Source: Rhizobiaceae bacterium
Lineage (GTDB): Bacteria > Pseudomonadota > Alphaproteobacteria > Rhizobiales > Rhizobiaceae
Assembly: GCA_028279875.1 (NCBI GenBank)
Contig: JANQMU010000086.1
Location: forward strand, 1-54,665
DNA: 54,665 nucleotides
Direction of reading: 5' to 3'
Shown here: positions 1 through 9,348 of the stretch, in pieces
How positions within the stretch are numbered: position 1 is the stretch's first letter
How the letters are laid out: the number at the start of each line of letters is the position of its first letter
The notes under the pieces: generated by a model
Databases searched by the model: none
The model's input: the letters and a program-made list of their open reading frames with translations, nothing else
What the model was told of the DNA's origin: nothing
Made by a program: the position numbers and the translations under genes

Positions 1-1381
1 AATTGGCGGCCGGCGGCACTTGCAGCCCGCCGTCTTCCGGCGGCTGCGGCGGCGGATGGGCGGCAATCCGGTCGATCACTCGCAGGCAGACGATGGCCGC
101 GGCGGTTCCGAAGAAAACCGCGCCGAGCCCGAAGCCCGCAAGCACGCCGAGTGCGCCATAGAGCTGCGATCCGATCCAGACGAACGGAATGACGCCGAGG
201 GTCGAGCGGCCCCAGTTGAACAGGGTGGACAGCAGCGGAAAACCAAGATTGTTGAAGGCGGCGTTGGCGACGAACAGCATGCCGTTGAACAGGAAGCTGA
301 TGCTGACGAAGAGACAGAAGAACACGACCAGATCGCGCGCCTCGCCCTCGGTGCCGAAAATGCCGGCGATCACATTGCGTCCGAGGGCCAGCAGCAGCCA
401 CACGGCGACCGTGTAGACGGCGATGATCAGGAAGGAGTTGCGCATGGTGCTGCGCAGACGGTCGAAGCGCCGCGCACCGTAATTCTGGCCCAGAATGGGG
501 CCAACGGCGCCCGACATGGCAAAGAGGGCACCAAAGGCGACCGGAATCAACCGCCCGATCACCGCCCAGCCGGCGACGGCCGCATCGCCATAGCCGGCGA
601 TCTCGACGGTCACATAGGCGTTGCCGACGGGCGTTGCCAGTTGCGTCAGGATGGCCGGAAAGGCGACATAGGAAAACGGGCCAGCGGTCTGGGCGACGAC
701 CCGCGCCGATGGCAGCGCCAGGATCTTGTGAACCCGATGCAAGCCATGATAGCCGACCACGATGAGCGTGAACCGCGACAGCACCGTGGAAATCGCCGCG
801 CCATGGATGCCGAGATCGAACGCGAAGATGAAGATCGGATCGAGGACGGCCGTTGCCGCCCCGGCGATCAGCGTCACATACATTGCTCTCTTGGCATCGC
901 CGACCGCCCGCAAAAGCCCCGACATCACCATGCCGATGCCCAGAACCGGCAGCGACGGCAGGACGATCTGCATGAACTCGACGGTCAGCCGGGCCGTGTT
1001 GCCGCGCGCGCCCATGAAGTGCACAAGGCTGTCGAGCAGCGGAAAGGCAATGGCCGCGGTGGCGATCATGATCAGCGCCGAATAAAGCAGCGACGCGCCG
1101 GCCAGTTGCCTGGCTTTCGCCCGGTCGCCGGCGCCGAGCGCCCGCGAGGTAATGGCCGTGCCGGCAATGGACAGGCCGATGCCGATCGAGACCGTGAAGA
1201 ACAGCAGGGTGCCGGCATAGCCGATGGCCGCCGCCAGTTCCTCCTGTCCGAGTAGCGAAATATAGAAAAGATTGAGCGCGTCGACCATGAAGACGGCCAT
1301 CAGGCCGACTGAACCGGTCGCCGACATGACGATGACATGGCGCAGCGTCGAGCCGGTAACGAATTTCGCCGGCTCACTCAT
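1..1381 (-). CDS. MATE family multidrug/toxin efflux transporter (3' end outside window)
   Basis: The minus strand is open from an ATG at 1381 to the window edge, giving about 460 residues with no stop. My translation starts MSEPAKFVTGSTL and shows repeated hydrophobic segments typical of the MATE fold, such as GLMAVFMVDALNLFYISLLG near the N-terminus and GRLIPVAFGALFAMSGAVG in the second half. MATE proteins are inner-membrane antiporters of 12 helices that export cationic drugs or metabolites using Na+ or H+. The length is already close to the usual 440-480 residues, so little is missing. It follows the antiporter gene by 27 bases on the same strand and could be co-transcribed with it. No strong Shine-Dalgarno is seen before the start. 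The substrate cannot be told. Confidence 0.85.
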   Translation of the reverse strand, partial: MSEPAKFVTGSTLRHVIVMSATGSVGLMAVFMVDALNLFYISLLGQEELAAAIGYAGTLLFFTVSIGIGLSIAGTAITSRALGAGDRAKARQLAGASLLYSALIMIATAAIAFPLLDSLVHFMGARGNTARLTVEFMQIVLPSLPVLGIGMVMSGLLRAVGDAKRAMYVTLIAGAATAVLDPIFIFAFDLGIHGAAISTVLSRFTLIVVGYHGLHRVHKILALPSARVVAQTAGPFSYVAFPAILTQLATPVGNAYVTVEIAGYGDAAVAGWAVIGRLIPVAFGALFAMSGAVGPILGQNYGARRFDRLRSTMRNSFLIIAVYTVAVWLLLALGRNVIAGIFGTEGEARDLVVFFCLFVSISFLFNGMLFVANAAFNNLGFPLLSTLFNWGRSTLGVIPFVWIGSQLYGALGVLAGFGLGAVFFGTAAAIVCLRVIDRIAAHPPPQPPEDGGLQVPPAAN

Positions 1382-1408
1382 GCAGGGCGTGTGACCGCAA
1401 GCGCTGGA

Positions 1409-3214
1409 TCACTCTGCGGATTGCGCGGGTTCATCGAGGTCAAGACGCTCCGCTTCCTTCTGCGGTTTGATCAGCGGCTCCGGCGTCACCGGCTTCACAT
1501 GCAGCATGTCACCGCCCGCATAGATGCCTTCGACCGCCTGGATCTGCAGGCGTTCTTCGTCCCGTCGGCGCGTTTCGTCGAGAATGGCCTCGACCCGTTG
1601 GGGATCGATGTCGAGGGCCTCAAGCGTCTTGCGGCTGAACACGAAGCTGGATTCAAGCGTTTCGCGCAACTCATACTCGATGCCGCGTTCGCGCAGCGAC
1701 AGCGTATGGGCGCGGTCATAGGCGCGGGCGAAGATCTTGGCGCCCGGAAACTCGGCCTGGATGACATCGACGATCTTGTCGGTCGTCGCCTTCTCATGGG
1801 TGCAGACCGCCACCAGTTTGGCGCGCTCTATACCGGCGGCCTGCAACACGTTGCGGCGCGTCCCGTCGCCGAAATAGATCTTGAATCCGAATTTCGTGGC
1901 GCTGCGGATACGGTCGGCGGAGTGGTCGATGATCGTCACCTCCGAGCCGCCGGCGAGCAGCGTTTGCGATACGATCTGGCCGAACCGCGAAAAGCCGATC
2001 ATCAGCACATCCGACCCGGCGCCTTCAAATGTCTCCTCCAGTTCCTCGTCGCCACCCTCACGCATCAGCCGCTTGGCCAGTGTCGAAGCCAGCGGCGTCA
2101 GGGCCATCGACACCGTGACGATAGCGATCAGCAGCGAGGCGGTGGCGTTGGAGAAGATTCCGGCCGCCGCCGCGGCGGTGAAGATCACGAAACCGAATTC
2201 ACCGGCCTGCGGCAGCAGGCCGGCTATGCGGATCGAATCATTGTGGCCGGAGCCGAAAACCCGGCAGAGCGCATAGATGAGGGCGCTCTTGACGACCATC
2301 AGGATCGGCACCGCTACCGTGATCAGCAACACGTTGTCGACGATGACGTGGATCTCCAGCGACAGGCCGACGGCCATGAAGAACAGCGCGAACAGAATGC
2401 CCCTGAACGGTTCGATATCGGCTTCCAGCTCGTGCCGATAGGAAGACTCGGCGAGCAGCACGCCGGCCAGGAACGAGCCCATCGCCATGGAGAGCCCGGC
2501 AAACTCCATCAGCGTCGCGGCGCCGACGACGACCAGCAGGGCCGCGGCGATCATCGCTTCGCGGGCGCCGGTGCTGGCGATGAACTGGAAGATCGGGTTG
2601 ATCAGGTATTTTCCCACCAGCACCAGAAAGACGATGGCGGCAAGGGCGATGGCAAAATCCCTGATGGGGTTACCGCCGGAATCCGCGCTGAACGGGGCCA
2701 GAAGTGGCACAAGGGCGAGGATCGGCACGATGGCCAGATCTTGGAACAGCAGGATCGAGAACGACCGCTGCCCATAGGCGGTGCTGCGTTCTCCCCGTTC
2801 CTCGAGAATCTGCAGGGCGAATGCCGTCGAGGACAGCGCCAGTCCGTAGCCGATGATCGCCGCCGCAGAGAGAGACTGTCTATCGAGCACGACCACGGCC
2901 GCCATTATCACCAGGCCGGAAAGCACCACCTGGACCAGCCCGAGGCCGAAGATCTCGTGGCGCAGCGACCACAGGCGCGATGGTTTGAGTTCGAGCCCGA
3001 TGATGAACAGCAGGAAGACAACGCCGAGTTCGGCGAAATGCAGGATTCGTTCGCCATTGGTGATGAGACGCAGAACCGGTCCGATCAGGATACCCGCGGC
3101 CAGATAGCCGAGCACCGTGCCCAGCCCGATCCGCTTGGCCAGCGGCGCCGCGATGACGGCTCCCGACAGGAGAAGCAGAGCGTAGCCGTAATACGACATA
3201 TCGTCTGTGGCCAT
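1409..3214 (-). CDS. KefB/KefC-type monovalent cation:proton antiporter (CPA2) with TrkA-N domain
   Basis: The 601-residue product has about 12 hydrophobic segments over residues 1-380, including the CPA2 segment LGVVFLLFIIGLELKPSR near residue 70. A cytoplasmic RCK/TrkA-N domain starts near residue 400, with the nucleotide-binding stretch DVLMIGFSRFGQIVSQTLL followed by an acidic strand end (TIIDHSADRI). This is the layout of glutathione-gated K+ efflux proteins and relatives, which exchange K+ or Na+ for protons at the inner membrane. The C-terminal tail of about 90 residues is charged. The MATE gene follows after 27 bases. KefB, KefC and YbaL-like members cannot be separated from sequence alone. 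Confidence 0.9.
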   Translation of the reverse strand: MATDDMSYYGYALLLLSGAVIAAPLAKRIGLGTVLGYLAAGILIGPVLRLITNGERILHFAELGVVFLLFIIGLELKPSRLWSLRHEIFGLGLVQVVLSGLVIMAAVVVLDRQSLSAAAIIGYGLALSSTAFALQILEERGERSTAYGQRSFSILLFQDLAIVPILALVPLLAPFSADSGGNPIRDFAIALAAIVFLVLVGKYLINPIFQFIASTGAREAMIAAALLVVVGAATLMEFAGLSMAMGSFLAGVLLAESSYRHELEADIEPFRGILFALFFMAVGLSLEIHVIVDNVLLITVAVPILMVVKSALIYALCRVFGSGHNDSIRIAGLLPQAGEFGFVIFTAAAAAGIFSNATASLLIAIVTVSMALTPLASTLAKRLMREGGDEELEETFEGAGSDVLMIGFSRFGQIVSQTLLAGGSEVTIIDHSADRIRSATKFGFKIYFGDGTRRNVLQAAGIERAKLVAVCTHEKATTDKIVDVIQAEFPGAKIFARAYDRAHTLSLRERGIEYELRETLESSFVFSRKTLEALDIDPQRVEAILDETRRRDEERLQIQAVEGIYAGGDMLHVKPVTPEPLIKPQKEAERLDLDEPAQSAE

Positions 3215-3436
3215 ATGCGATGCCCTTTGGGAAAAGACGGTTGTTTACGCGACATTTAGCTCTTAGAGCTTGTTTTGACCAATTGGAACCGGTTCCGTGT
3301 CGCATGGCCGGCCGATGGGGCATGGCCGGCGATGGCGGTCGTCCGCCGCAGGATCAATTCACGGTCATCGGGGGTCCGCAGCCTTGATGATGTTCCGGCA
3401 ACACAATAAATGGTGCCCGGAAGAAAGGCCATATCC
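3215..3436. promoter_or_regulatory. Divergent intergenic region with short palindromes
   Basis: This 222-base gap separates the divergent antiporter and pmbA genes and so must hold both promoters. It contains AGCTCT-T-AGAGCT (3258-3270) and a perfect 12-base palindrome GGAACCGGTTCC (3285-3296) that overlaps CCAATTGG (3279-3286). These are candidate operators, and no regulator can be named. I see no gene here. Confidence 0.4.
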
Positions 3437-4783
3437 ATGTTTGAAGCCGACAAGACCGAGGAGCTCGTCGACAAGGCGGCGCAGCTTGTCGAAGAGGCGA
3501 AGAAATCCGGCGCCGATCGCTGCGACGCCGTGGTGGCGCGGGGCCGGTCGACCTCCGTCAGTGTTCGCCTCGGCAAGGTCGAGGGAACGGAAGCCTCCGA
3601 AAGTGACAGCTTTTCCCTGCGGGTGTTTGTCGGCAAAAGGGTCGCGAGCGTTTCGGCCAATGCCGGAATGGATGCCGCGCAACTGGCGCAGCGCGCCGTC
3701 GCCATGGCGCGTGTTTCGCCCGAAGACCCCTATGCCACGCTGGCGGATGCCGGGGACCTGGTGGCCGACTATGCGGATCTCGATCTGTTCGACCCGACCG
3801 AAGTCACGTCCGAGACCCTGACCGAGGTGGCGCTGGAGATGGAAGACGCCGCGCGGGCCGTGGATGGTGTGACCAATTCCGGTGGCGCCGGCGCCTCGGC
3901 CGGCATGGGCGGTCTGGTGCTGGTGACGTCGGACGGGTTTTCCGGGGCCTATATGGGAACCCGCTTCGCCCGGTCGGTCAGCGTCATCGCCGGTGAGGGC
4001 ACCGGCATGGAGCGCGATTATGAAATCGATTCGCGCCTCTACTACGCCGATCTCGATCCGCCGCAAACCATTGGAAAAGCGGCTGGAGAGCGGGCGGTAA
4101 GGCGTCTGGGACCGCGTCAGATGGAGACCGGGTCGGGCGTGACGGTTGTTCTGGACCCGCGCGTTGCGCGCGGCTTCGCCGGCCATCTTGCAGCGGCCAT
4201 CAATGGCGCCGCAGTGGCCCGCAAGACCAGCTTCCTGCGTGACATGATGGGCCGGCAAGTGATGCGGCGCGGCATCACCATCACCGATGATCCGCAGGTC
4301 GTTCGGGGCCCCGCCTCGCGTCCGTTTGACGGCGAGGGCGTTCGTGGCACAAGGCTCAACATGGTCGAGGACGGCATCCTGCAACACTGGTTCCTGTCGA
4401 CCGGCACCGCCCGGCAATTGGGATTGCACACCAATGGCCGTGGCGTGCGCAGCGGCTCCAATGTGAACCCGGCATCGACCAATCTGGCGCTGGAGCCGGG
4501 CGAAAAGACGGCCGAGGAACTGATCCGCGATATTGGAAGCGGATTCTACGTCACCGAGGTCATCGGCCAGGGTGTCAACATGATCACCGGCGAATACAGC
4601 CGCGGCGCGTCCGGGTTCCGGATCGAAAACGGTGTCTTGACCCATCCCGTCTCGGAGGTCACGATCGCCTCCAATCTGAAAGAGATGTTCTTGAACACGA
4701 CACCCGCCGACGACATCGACCGAAAATTCGGAACCGCCGCACCGACCCTGGCGATCGAGGGCATGACCCTTGCCGGAAAATGA
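3437..4783 (+). CDS. pmbA: TldE/PmbA family metalloprotease subunit
   Basis: This is a 448-residue TldD/PmbA family protein. The N-terminal domain carries the family-typical stretch YAxxDLFDPTEV, and the C-terminal half has the glycine-rich NxxPGxxxxEELIRDI-like segment and a GFRIENGVLTHPV motif. TldE (PmbA) partners TldD in an intracellular protease that processes modified peptides such as microcin B17 and degrades unfolded peptides. TldE itself lacks the HExxxH zinc motif, and none is seen here. I chose ATG 3437 because AAAGG sits 7 bases upstream; an in-frame ATG at 3410 has no such site. The cysQ start overlaps the end of this gene by 14 bases. A TldD/E partner is noteworthy because a YcaO gene lies elsewhere in the window, but no tldD is present. 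Confidence 0.92.
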   Translation: MFEADKTEELVDKAAQLVEEAKKSGADRCDAVVARGRSTSVSVRLGKVEGTEASESDSFSLRVFVGKRVASVSANAGMDAAQLAQRAVAMARVSPEDPYATLADAGDLVADYADLDLFDPTEVTSETLTEVALEMEDAARAVDGVTNSGGAGASAGMGGLVLVTSDGFSGAYMGTRFARSVSVIAGEGTGMERDYEIDSRLYYADLDPPQTIGKAAGERAVRRLGPRQMETGSGVTVVLDPRVARGFAGHLAAAINGAAVARKTSFLRDMMGRQVMRRGITITDDPQVVRGPASRPFDGEGVRGTRLNMVEDGILQHWFLSTGTARQLGLHTNGRGVRSGSNVNPASTNLALEPGEKTAEELIRDIGSGFYVTEVIGQGVNMITGEYSRGASGFRIENGVLTHPVSEVTIASNLKEMFLNTTPADDIDRKFGTAAPTLAIEGMTLAGK

Positions 4784-5561
4784 ACCCGGATCCGGCGATC
4801 TCCAGCTCCTGAGGGATGCCGCGCAGGAAGCCGGAAATATCGCCATGCGCTATTTCCGCAAGGATCCCAGGGTCTGGTACAAGAACGGCACGTCGCCGGT
4901 CACCGAAGCTGACATTGTGGTTAATGATTTCCTGCGAGAGAAGCTTGCCGCAGCCCGGCCCGATTATGGTTGGCTGTCGGAGGAAACCGAGGACGATCGG
5001 TCACGTCTCGGTTATCGCACGCTGTTCGTGGTCGATCCGATCGACGGCACCCGGGCCTTCATTGACTGTCAGGACGTGTGGTGCGTGAGCGTCGCTGTCG
5101 TGCATGACGGCCAGCCGGTCGCCGGCGTCCTGTCGTGCCCGGCCCGCGGCGAACTGTTTGCCGCCAGCAAGGGCGACGCGGCGGTCAGGAACGGTGTGGC
5201 CATCCGCGTCGCGGACCGGCTGTCGGGGGGCAAACTGGCGTCTTCCCGAAGCGTCTTCAGAAAACTGTCGGACCGGTTCGTCGGCGGGCTGGAAAAGGCG
5301 CCCCACGTCCCCTCCCTGGCCTACCGGCTGGCCATGGTGGCCGATGGCCGCCTGGCCGCGACCCTGGTCAAGACCGATTCCAGCGACTGGGACCTCGCCG
5401 CGGCCGACCTGATTTTGGCCGGCGCCGGCGGCGCGATTGTCGATCTGGACGGCAAGCCGTTGCGATTCAACCGGGCAAGCACGACCCATGGCGTGCTGGT
5501 CGCCGCGTCGGTCGAACTGCTCCCGTCATTGCGAAATGCCCTCATCGGGATTGACCTTTGA
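4770..5561 (+). CDS. cysQ: Inositol monophosphatase family protein, CysQ-like 3'(2'),5'-bisphosphate nucleotidase
   Basis: The 263-residue protein has the two signature motifs of the Li+-sensitive, Mg2+-dependent phosphatase family. These are VVDPIDGTRAFI near residue 90 (metal ligands) and SSDWDLAAADLILAGAGG near residue 205. SEETEDD near residue 70 supplies the acidic metal ligand. CysQ removes the 3'-phosphate of PAP in sulfur assimilation, but some members act on inositol phosphates. The likely start is TTG 4770, inside the end of pmbA, with GAGG 9 bases upstream. The first ATG would remove the N-terminal helix of the fold. The order pmbA-cysQ-DUF4170-acyltransferase-waaA-lpxK is what I recall from Hyphomicrobiales genomes. 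Confidence 0.88.
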   Translation: MPENEPGSGDLQLLRDAAQEAGNIAMRYFRKDPRVWYKNGTSPVTEADIVVNDFLREKLAAARPDYGWLSEETEDDRSRLGYRTLFVVDPIDGTRAFIDCQDVWCVSVAVVHDGQPVAGVLSCPARGELFAASKGDAAVRNGVAIRVADRLSGGKLASSRSVFRKLSDRFVGGLEKAPHVPSLAYRLAMVADGRLAATLVKTDSSDWDLAAADLILAGAGGAIVDLDGKPLRFNRASTTHGVLVAASVELLPSLRNALIGIDL

Positions 5562-5674
5562 CGGGAATTGACGCGATGCCTGTCAGCCCGTAATACCGGT
5601 GCAAACAGGTCAATCGTCAGCTCCTTGGGTATATCCGTTCGGGTCGGTCTCAACTGAGCGACAGGGGGCAGGGC

Positions 5675-5908
5675 ATGAACAACAACGAAAAACAGCTTCT
5701 CCATCTTGTCTTTGGCGGCGAACTCGAAGACCTGGGCAGCGTCCGCTTCAGGGACCTGGACGACCTCGACATTGTCGGCATCTACCCGAACTACGCATCC
5801 GCTTACGCCGCCTGGAAGGCAAGGGCGCAGAAGACCGTCGACAATGCCCATATGCGCTATTTCATCGTGCACATGCACAAGCTGCTGAGCCCGGAGGAAG
5901 ACGCCTGA
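5675..5908 (+). CDS. DUF4170 small protein
   Basis: This 77-residue soluble protein matches DUF4170, which has the conserved core LVFGGEL..L..V.F.DLD.LDIVGIYPNY followed by AYAAWKAKAQ.TVDNAHMRYFIVHMH. The final segment (residues 56-68) is rich in aromatic and His residues. The function of the family is unknown. In alphaproteobacteria it is commonly found between cysQ and waaA, as here, suggesting a role linked to lipid A/Kdo metabolism, but that is only context. The ATG at 5675 is preceded by AGGGGGCAGGG. There are no membrane segments or signal peptide. Confidence 0.85.
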   Translation: MNNNEKQLLHLVFGGELEDLGSVRFRDLDDLDIVGIYPNYASAYAAWKARAQKTVDNAHMRYFIVHMHKLLSPEEDA

Positions 5909-5991
5909 ACCGTGCGGGGCAATGTGGATGGGCCGGCTGTCGCACGCGGCCCGCGCCTCTGCGCCATGCGGCGGTCGGATGGAGCATTGAT

Positions 5992-6711
5992 TTGAGAAGG
6001 GCCTTAAAAAGTCTGGGCAAATCCCTGCTTGCGTCGAACGCGTTCCAGTCTCTCGCGGCAACCACCCTTCACGCCGTTCTTTCCCTCGTTTACCGCACCA
6101 ACCGGGCGGTACCTCAATCGGATGATCTGGAAGCCGTCATCGACGGCCATACACCGGTCATCGTCGCCCTGTGGCATGGTCAGCAGTTGCTCGCGCAATT
6201 CGTCAGGCCCGGCGACCAGCCGGTCGCCACCGTCGTGTCGCGCAGCAACGACGCCGAAATCAATGCCCGCATTCTGCAAAAGGGCAATGTCCGTGTCATT
6301 CGCGGTTCCGGTGGGCGCGACCGGCACGAAACCGCCCGCAAGGGCGGTGTCGGTGCGCTGAAGGGAATGAAGGACGCGCTGGACCAGGGGGTCAATGTCG
6401 TCACCATTGCCGATATCTCCAAGGGGAAGCCACGGCAGGCGGGCGAGGGCATCATCACACTGGCCCGCCTGTCGGGCCGGCCGATCATCCCGATGGCGAT
6501 TGCCACGAGCCGTTATTATGTTTTCAAAAAATCGTGGGACAAGACCACGATCAATTTACCATTCGGCCGGGCATGCCTTAAGCTTGGAGACCCGATCTAT
6601 GTGCCGCGCGATATTTCGGATGTGGATCTCGAAATATTGCGACAGAGGGTGACGGACGAGTTGAACCGCGTAACGCAAAATGCCTATCGGGCGATCGGGG
6701 CCACCCCATGA
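5992..6711 (+). CDS. Lysophospholipid acyltransferase family protein (DUF374-like)
   Basis: The 239-residue product has a single N-terminal hydrophobic region and the acyltransferase-like motifs of the DUF374 family. These are ALWHGQQLL near residue 60 (catalytic-type His), SRSNDAEINARIL near residue 83, and RGSGGRDRHETARKGG near residue 105. Relatives are inner-membrane-associated and belong to the LPLAT superfamily, and several sit beside Kdo transferase genes. A role in lipid A or phospholipid acylation is inferred, not shown. TTG 5992 was chosen because GGAG lies 7 bases upstream and the homologous region begins there; the frame stays open upstream to 5599 without similarity. The stop overlaps the waaA start (ATGA). 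Confidence 0.82.
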   Translation: MRRALKSLGKSLLASNAFQSLAATTLHAVLSLVYRTNRAVPQSDDLEAVIDGHTPVIVALWHGQQLLAQFVRPGDQPVATVVSRSNDAEINARILQKGNVRVIRGSGGRDRHETARKGGVGALKGMKDALDQGVNVVTIADISKGKPRQAGEGIITLARLSGRPIIPMAIATSRYYVFKKSWDKTTINLPFGRACLKLGDPIYVPRDISDVDLEILRQRVTDELNRVTQNAYRAIGATP

Positions 6712-8033
6712 GTCTTCTATGGGCGCGTGTGACACTGACAGCCTATCGTTGGCTCGGGGCGGCCATCTATCCGTTTCTCGGTTCCTATCTGGCGTTCCGG
6801 GCGACCAAGGGCAAGGAAGAACATGCCCGGCGCCGCGAGCGCTACGGCTTTTCCAGTTCCGAACGGCCGGACGGGCCGGTGATCTGGGTTCACGCGGCCA
6901 GCGTCGGCGAGACGACGGCGGTGGTTCCGCTCATCGAGGAAGTGCGCCGGCGCGGCATATTCGTCGTCCTGACCACCGGCACGGTGACCTCCGCCTCGGT
7001 CGCCGACGAGCGGCTTGGCGATGCGGTGGTGCATCAATATGTGCCGCTGGATCTCAAACCCGCCATCAGCCGGTTTCTCGATTTCTGGAAACCCGATCTG
7101 GCGCTGATCGCCGAATCCGAGATCTGGCCGATGACCATCCTCGAACTGGGCGCGCGCCATATGCCGCAGGTACTGGTCAATGGCCGTCTTTCCGATCGGT
7201 CGTTCACCAGTTGGCGCAAGCGGCCCAGCCTGGCGGAGGCGCTTTTTGAGAATCTGTCGCTGGTGATTGCCCAGTCCGACGAGGATGCCGAGCGGTTCCG
7301 GGCGCTGGGTGCCCGGCCGGTGGCGGTCTCCGGCAATCTCAAGGTGGACACCGCGCCGCCGCCCTATGACGAGGCGGAGTATGAATATCTCAGGCGGCGT
7401 ATCGGGCGCCGGGCGGTCTGGGCCGCCGTGTCCACCCATGCCGGCGAGGAGGAAATCGCCGCCGACGTGCATCAGGTGCTCAGCCCCGCCCATCACACGC
7501 TGACGATCCTGGTGCCGCGCCATCCCGAGCGCGCAGATGAGGTCGAGGATATGCTGGCCGCCAGGGGGCTTGCCGTTTCCCGCCGCTCCCGCGGTGATCC
7601 GATCACCGCGGAGACCCAGATCTACGTCGCCGACACGATCGGGGAAATGGGCCTGTTCCTCAAATTGGCCGACATCGCCTTCGTCGGCCGATCGCTGACC
7701 GCGGCGGGTGGACAAAACCCGCTGGAGCCAGCCATGTTGGACTGTGTCATCCTGTCGGGCCGCAACGTCCAGAATTTCCGCGACAGTTACCGGAACCTTC
7801 TCAAGAACGGCGGCGCGCGCCTCGTCAATGATGGCGAAATGCTGGCGAAATCGGTCGAGTTCCTGTTCAGCAACCGCAAGGCGCGCGAAAAGATGCGGGC
7901 CGCCGCCCACAGGACCGTCGAGGAATTGAGCGGCGCGCTGCCGCGCACGGTGCGGGCGCTCGAACCCTATATCAAGCCGCTGACGGTCAAGGCCGAACTG
8001 CAGCTTGACCCCAGCCGCAAGCGACGATGGTAA
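6708..8033 (+). CDS. waaA: 3-deoxy-D-manno-octulosonic acid (Kdo) transferase
   Basis: This 441-residue protein is a typical WaaA/KdtA. It has an N-terminal membrane-anchoring hydrophobic helix, then the donor-independent domain with WVHAASVGETTAVVPLI near residue 65 and an ESEIWP motif near residue 138. The C-terminal GT-B domain has PRHPERADEVE near residue 270 and the FVGRSLTAAGGQNPLEPA motif near residue 330. WaaA transfers Kdo from CMP-Kdo to lipid IVA at the cytoplasmic face of the inner membrane. It overlaps the acyltransferase gene by 4 bases and lpxK by 7 bases, so the three are probably translated from one transcript. Confidence 0.96.
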   Translation: MSLLWARVTLTAYRWLGAAIYPFLGSYLAFRATKGKEEHARRRERYGFSSSERPDGPVIWVHAASVGETTAVVPLIEEVRRRGIFVVLTTGTVTSASVADERLGDAVVHQYVPLDLKPAISRFLDFWKPDLALIAESEIWPMTILELGARHMPQVLVNGRLSDRSFTSWRKRPSLAEALFENLSLVIAQSDEDAERFRALGARPVAVSGNLKVDTAPPPYDEAEYEYLRRRIGRRAVWAAVSTHAGEEEIAADVHQVLSPAHHTLTILVPRHPERADEVEDMLAARGLAVSRRSRGDPITAETQIYVADTIGEMGLFLKLADIAFVGRSLTAAGGQNPLEPAMLDCVILSGRNVQNFRDSYRNLLKNGGARLVNDGEMLAKSVEFLFSNRKAREKMRAAAHRTVEELSGALPRTVRALEPYIKPLTVKAELQLDPSRKRRW

Positions 8034-9085
8034 GCGAGGCGCCTCCCTTCTGGTGGAAAAAATCGGACTGGCGTGCCTGGGCACTCTATCCGCTGTCCTG
8101 GATCTATGGTTCTATCGCCCGCGCCCGGCTGGAAAAGGCGCCGCGTGTGCCAGTCGGGGCGCCGGTCATTTGCGTCGGCAATTTTACCGTCGGCGGAGCC
8201 GGCAAGACGCCGACCGCCCTGGCGCTTGCCGAAGCCGCCCGCAAGGCCGGCGCCAGCCCCGGCTTCCTGTCGCGCGGATATCGGGGCAGCCTGCGCACCA
8301 CCACGCTGGTCGACCCGTCCCGGCACAATGCCCGCGATGTCGGCGACGAGCCCATGCTGCTGGCCGCCCGCGCGCCAACGGTGGTGTCCCCGGACCGTCT
8401 GGACGGTGCCCGGCATCTGATCGGCGAGGGCGTCGACCTGATTATCATGGATGACGGCTTTCAAAGCGCGTCCATCCTGTTCGACTACGCCTTGCTGGTT
8501 GTCGATGCCGATCGCGGAATCGGCAATGGCCATGTCATCCCGGGCGGACCGATGCGGGCGCCGATGCTCGATCAGATGCGCCATGCAACGGCGCTGCTTG
8601 TCATCGGCGACGGTTACGCCGCCGATGGCGTCATCCGCAGCGCCGGGCGCGCCGCAAAGCCGATTTTCAAGGCACGCCTGGTCGTCCCGGAGGCGCGCCG
8701 TTTCCGGGACCGGCTTTTTCTCGCCTTCGCGGCAATCGGAAACCCGGACAAGTTTTTCGAGACGCTGCAATCGACGGGTGCACGGATTGTCGAACGGCGC
8801 AGCTTCGGCGATCATCACACATTCACGGAGGACGAAATCCGGGAATTGCTGGACCAAGCCAGGAAGCAGGGTCTCGAGATCGTTACGACCGGCAAGGATA
8901 TGGTCCGGCTGTCCGCCGGTCACGGACCGGCGGAAGATCTGGCCGCCAGGGCCGACGTGCTGGAGGTGGAGCTGCAACTGGAACGGTCGGACGTGCTGAA
9001 GACGATGGTCGAACAGGCCATCGCTGTATTCAAAAAACGGGGATTGGCTGCGCCGGCGGCAAGCCGTGGTCCCGAGGCAGACTGA
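8027..9085 (+). CDS. lpxK: Tetraacyldisaccharide 4'-kinase
   Basis: The 352-residue product begins with the short membrane-associated segment WALYPLSWIYGSIARAR and carries the P-loop GNFTVGGAGKTPTALALA near residue 50. It also has the LpxK motif IIMDDGFQS near residue 140 and the GDHHTFTEDEI motif near residue 263. LpxK phosphorylates the 4' position of the lipid A precursor at the inner membrane. It overlaps waaA. In related genomes I would expect DUF2093 and mutL to follow convergently; here they lie 10.3 kb away, beyond a catabolic cassette. Confidence 0.96.
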   Translation: MVSEAPPFWWKKSDWRAWALYPLSWIYGSIARARLEKAPRVPVGAPVICVGNFTVGGAGKTPTALALAEAARKAGASPGFLSRGYRGSLRTTTLVDPSRHNARDVGDEPMLLAARAPTVVSPDRLDGARHLIGEGVDLIIMDDGFQSASILFDYALLVVDADRGIGNGHVIPGGPMRAPMLDQMRHATALLVIGDGYAADGVIRSAGRAAKPIFKARLVVPEARRFRDRLFLAFAAIGNPDKFFETLQSTGARIVERRSFGDHHTFTEDEIRELLDQARKQGLEIVTTGKDMVRLSAGHGPAEDLAARADVLEVELQLERSDVLKTMVEQAIAVFKKRGLAAPAASRGPEAD

Positions 9086-9348
9086 AGCAAGGAACACCCG
9101 GCCGGGGCAGCCGCCGGCCCGTCCCGCCACCGTGAAACCAATTTCAATCCGGTCGAGATGACTCTCGCTGAGCCCAAAGGCCCGGTGCGAGACGGGCTGC
9201 ACGAAAATACTGCGAACTCTGGCCGACATTGACGAGGGAAACACGATTTCGGGCAGCCGGTTCCGGCTGGGACCGGTTAGTTCGCTCCGAGCCCCGCCAC
9301 CTTCCATGCGATGCCGAACGGGAAAACGAACAACCGTGCAATGGCATC
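9086..9348. other. Intergenic region after lpxK; no gene seen
   Basis: This is the left part of a 337-base gap. It holds a GC-rich hairpin just after lpxK, GGCCGG (9100-9105) with CCGGCC (9114-9119), with no T-run, so any terminator would be weak. It also holds a palindrome CAGCCGG-TT-CCGGCTG (9254-9269). A 76-codon minus-strand reading frame crosses it but has no recognisable features. If the downstream cassette was inserted, its left edge should fall here; I found no insertion-sequence terminus or obvious direct repeat matching the right edge. Confidence 0.4.

Noticed and set aside
1337..3259. Long plus-strand reading frame of 640 codons opposite the antiporter
   Set aside because: It is rich in Arg, His, Gln and Asp with no family motif and lies opposite a clear CPA2 antiporter; a high-GC antisense shadow.
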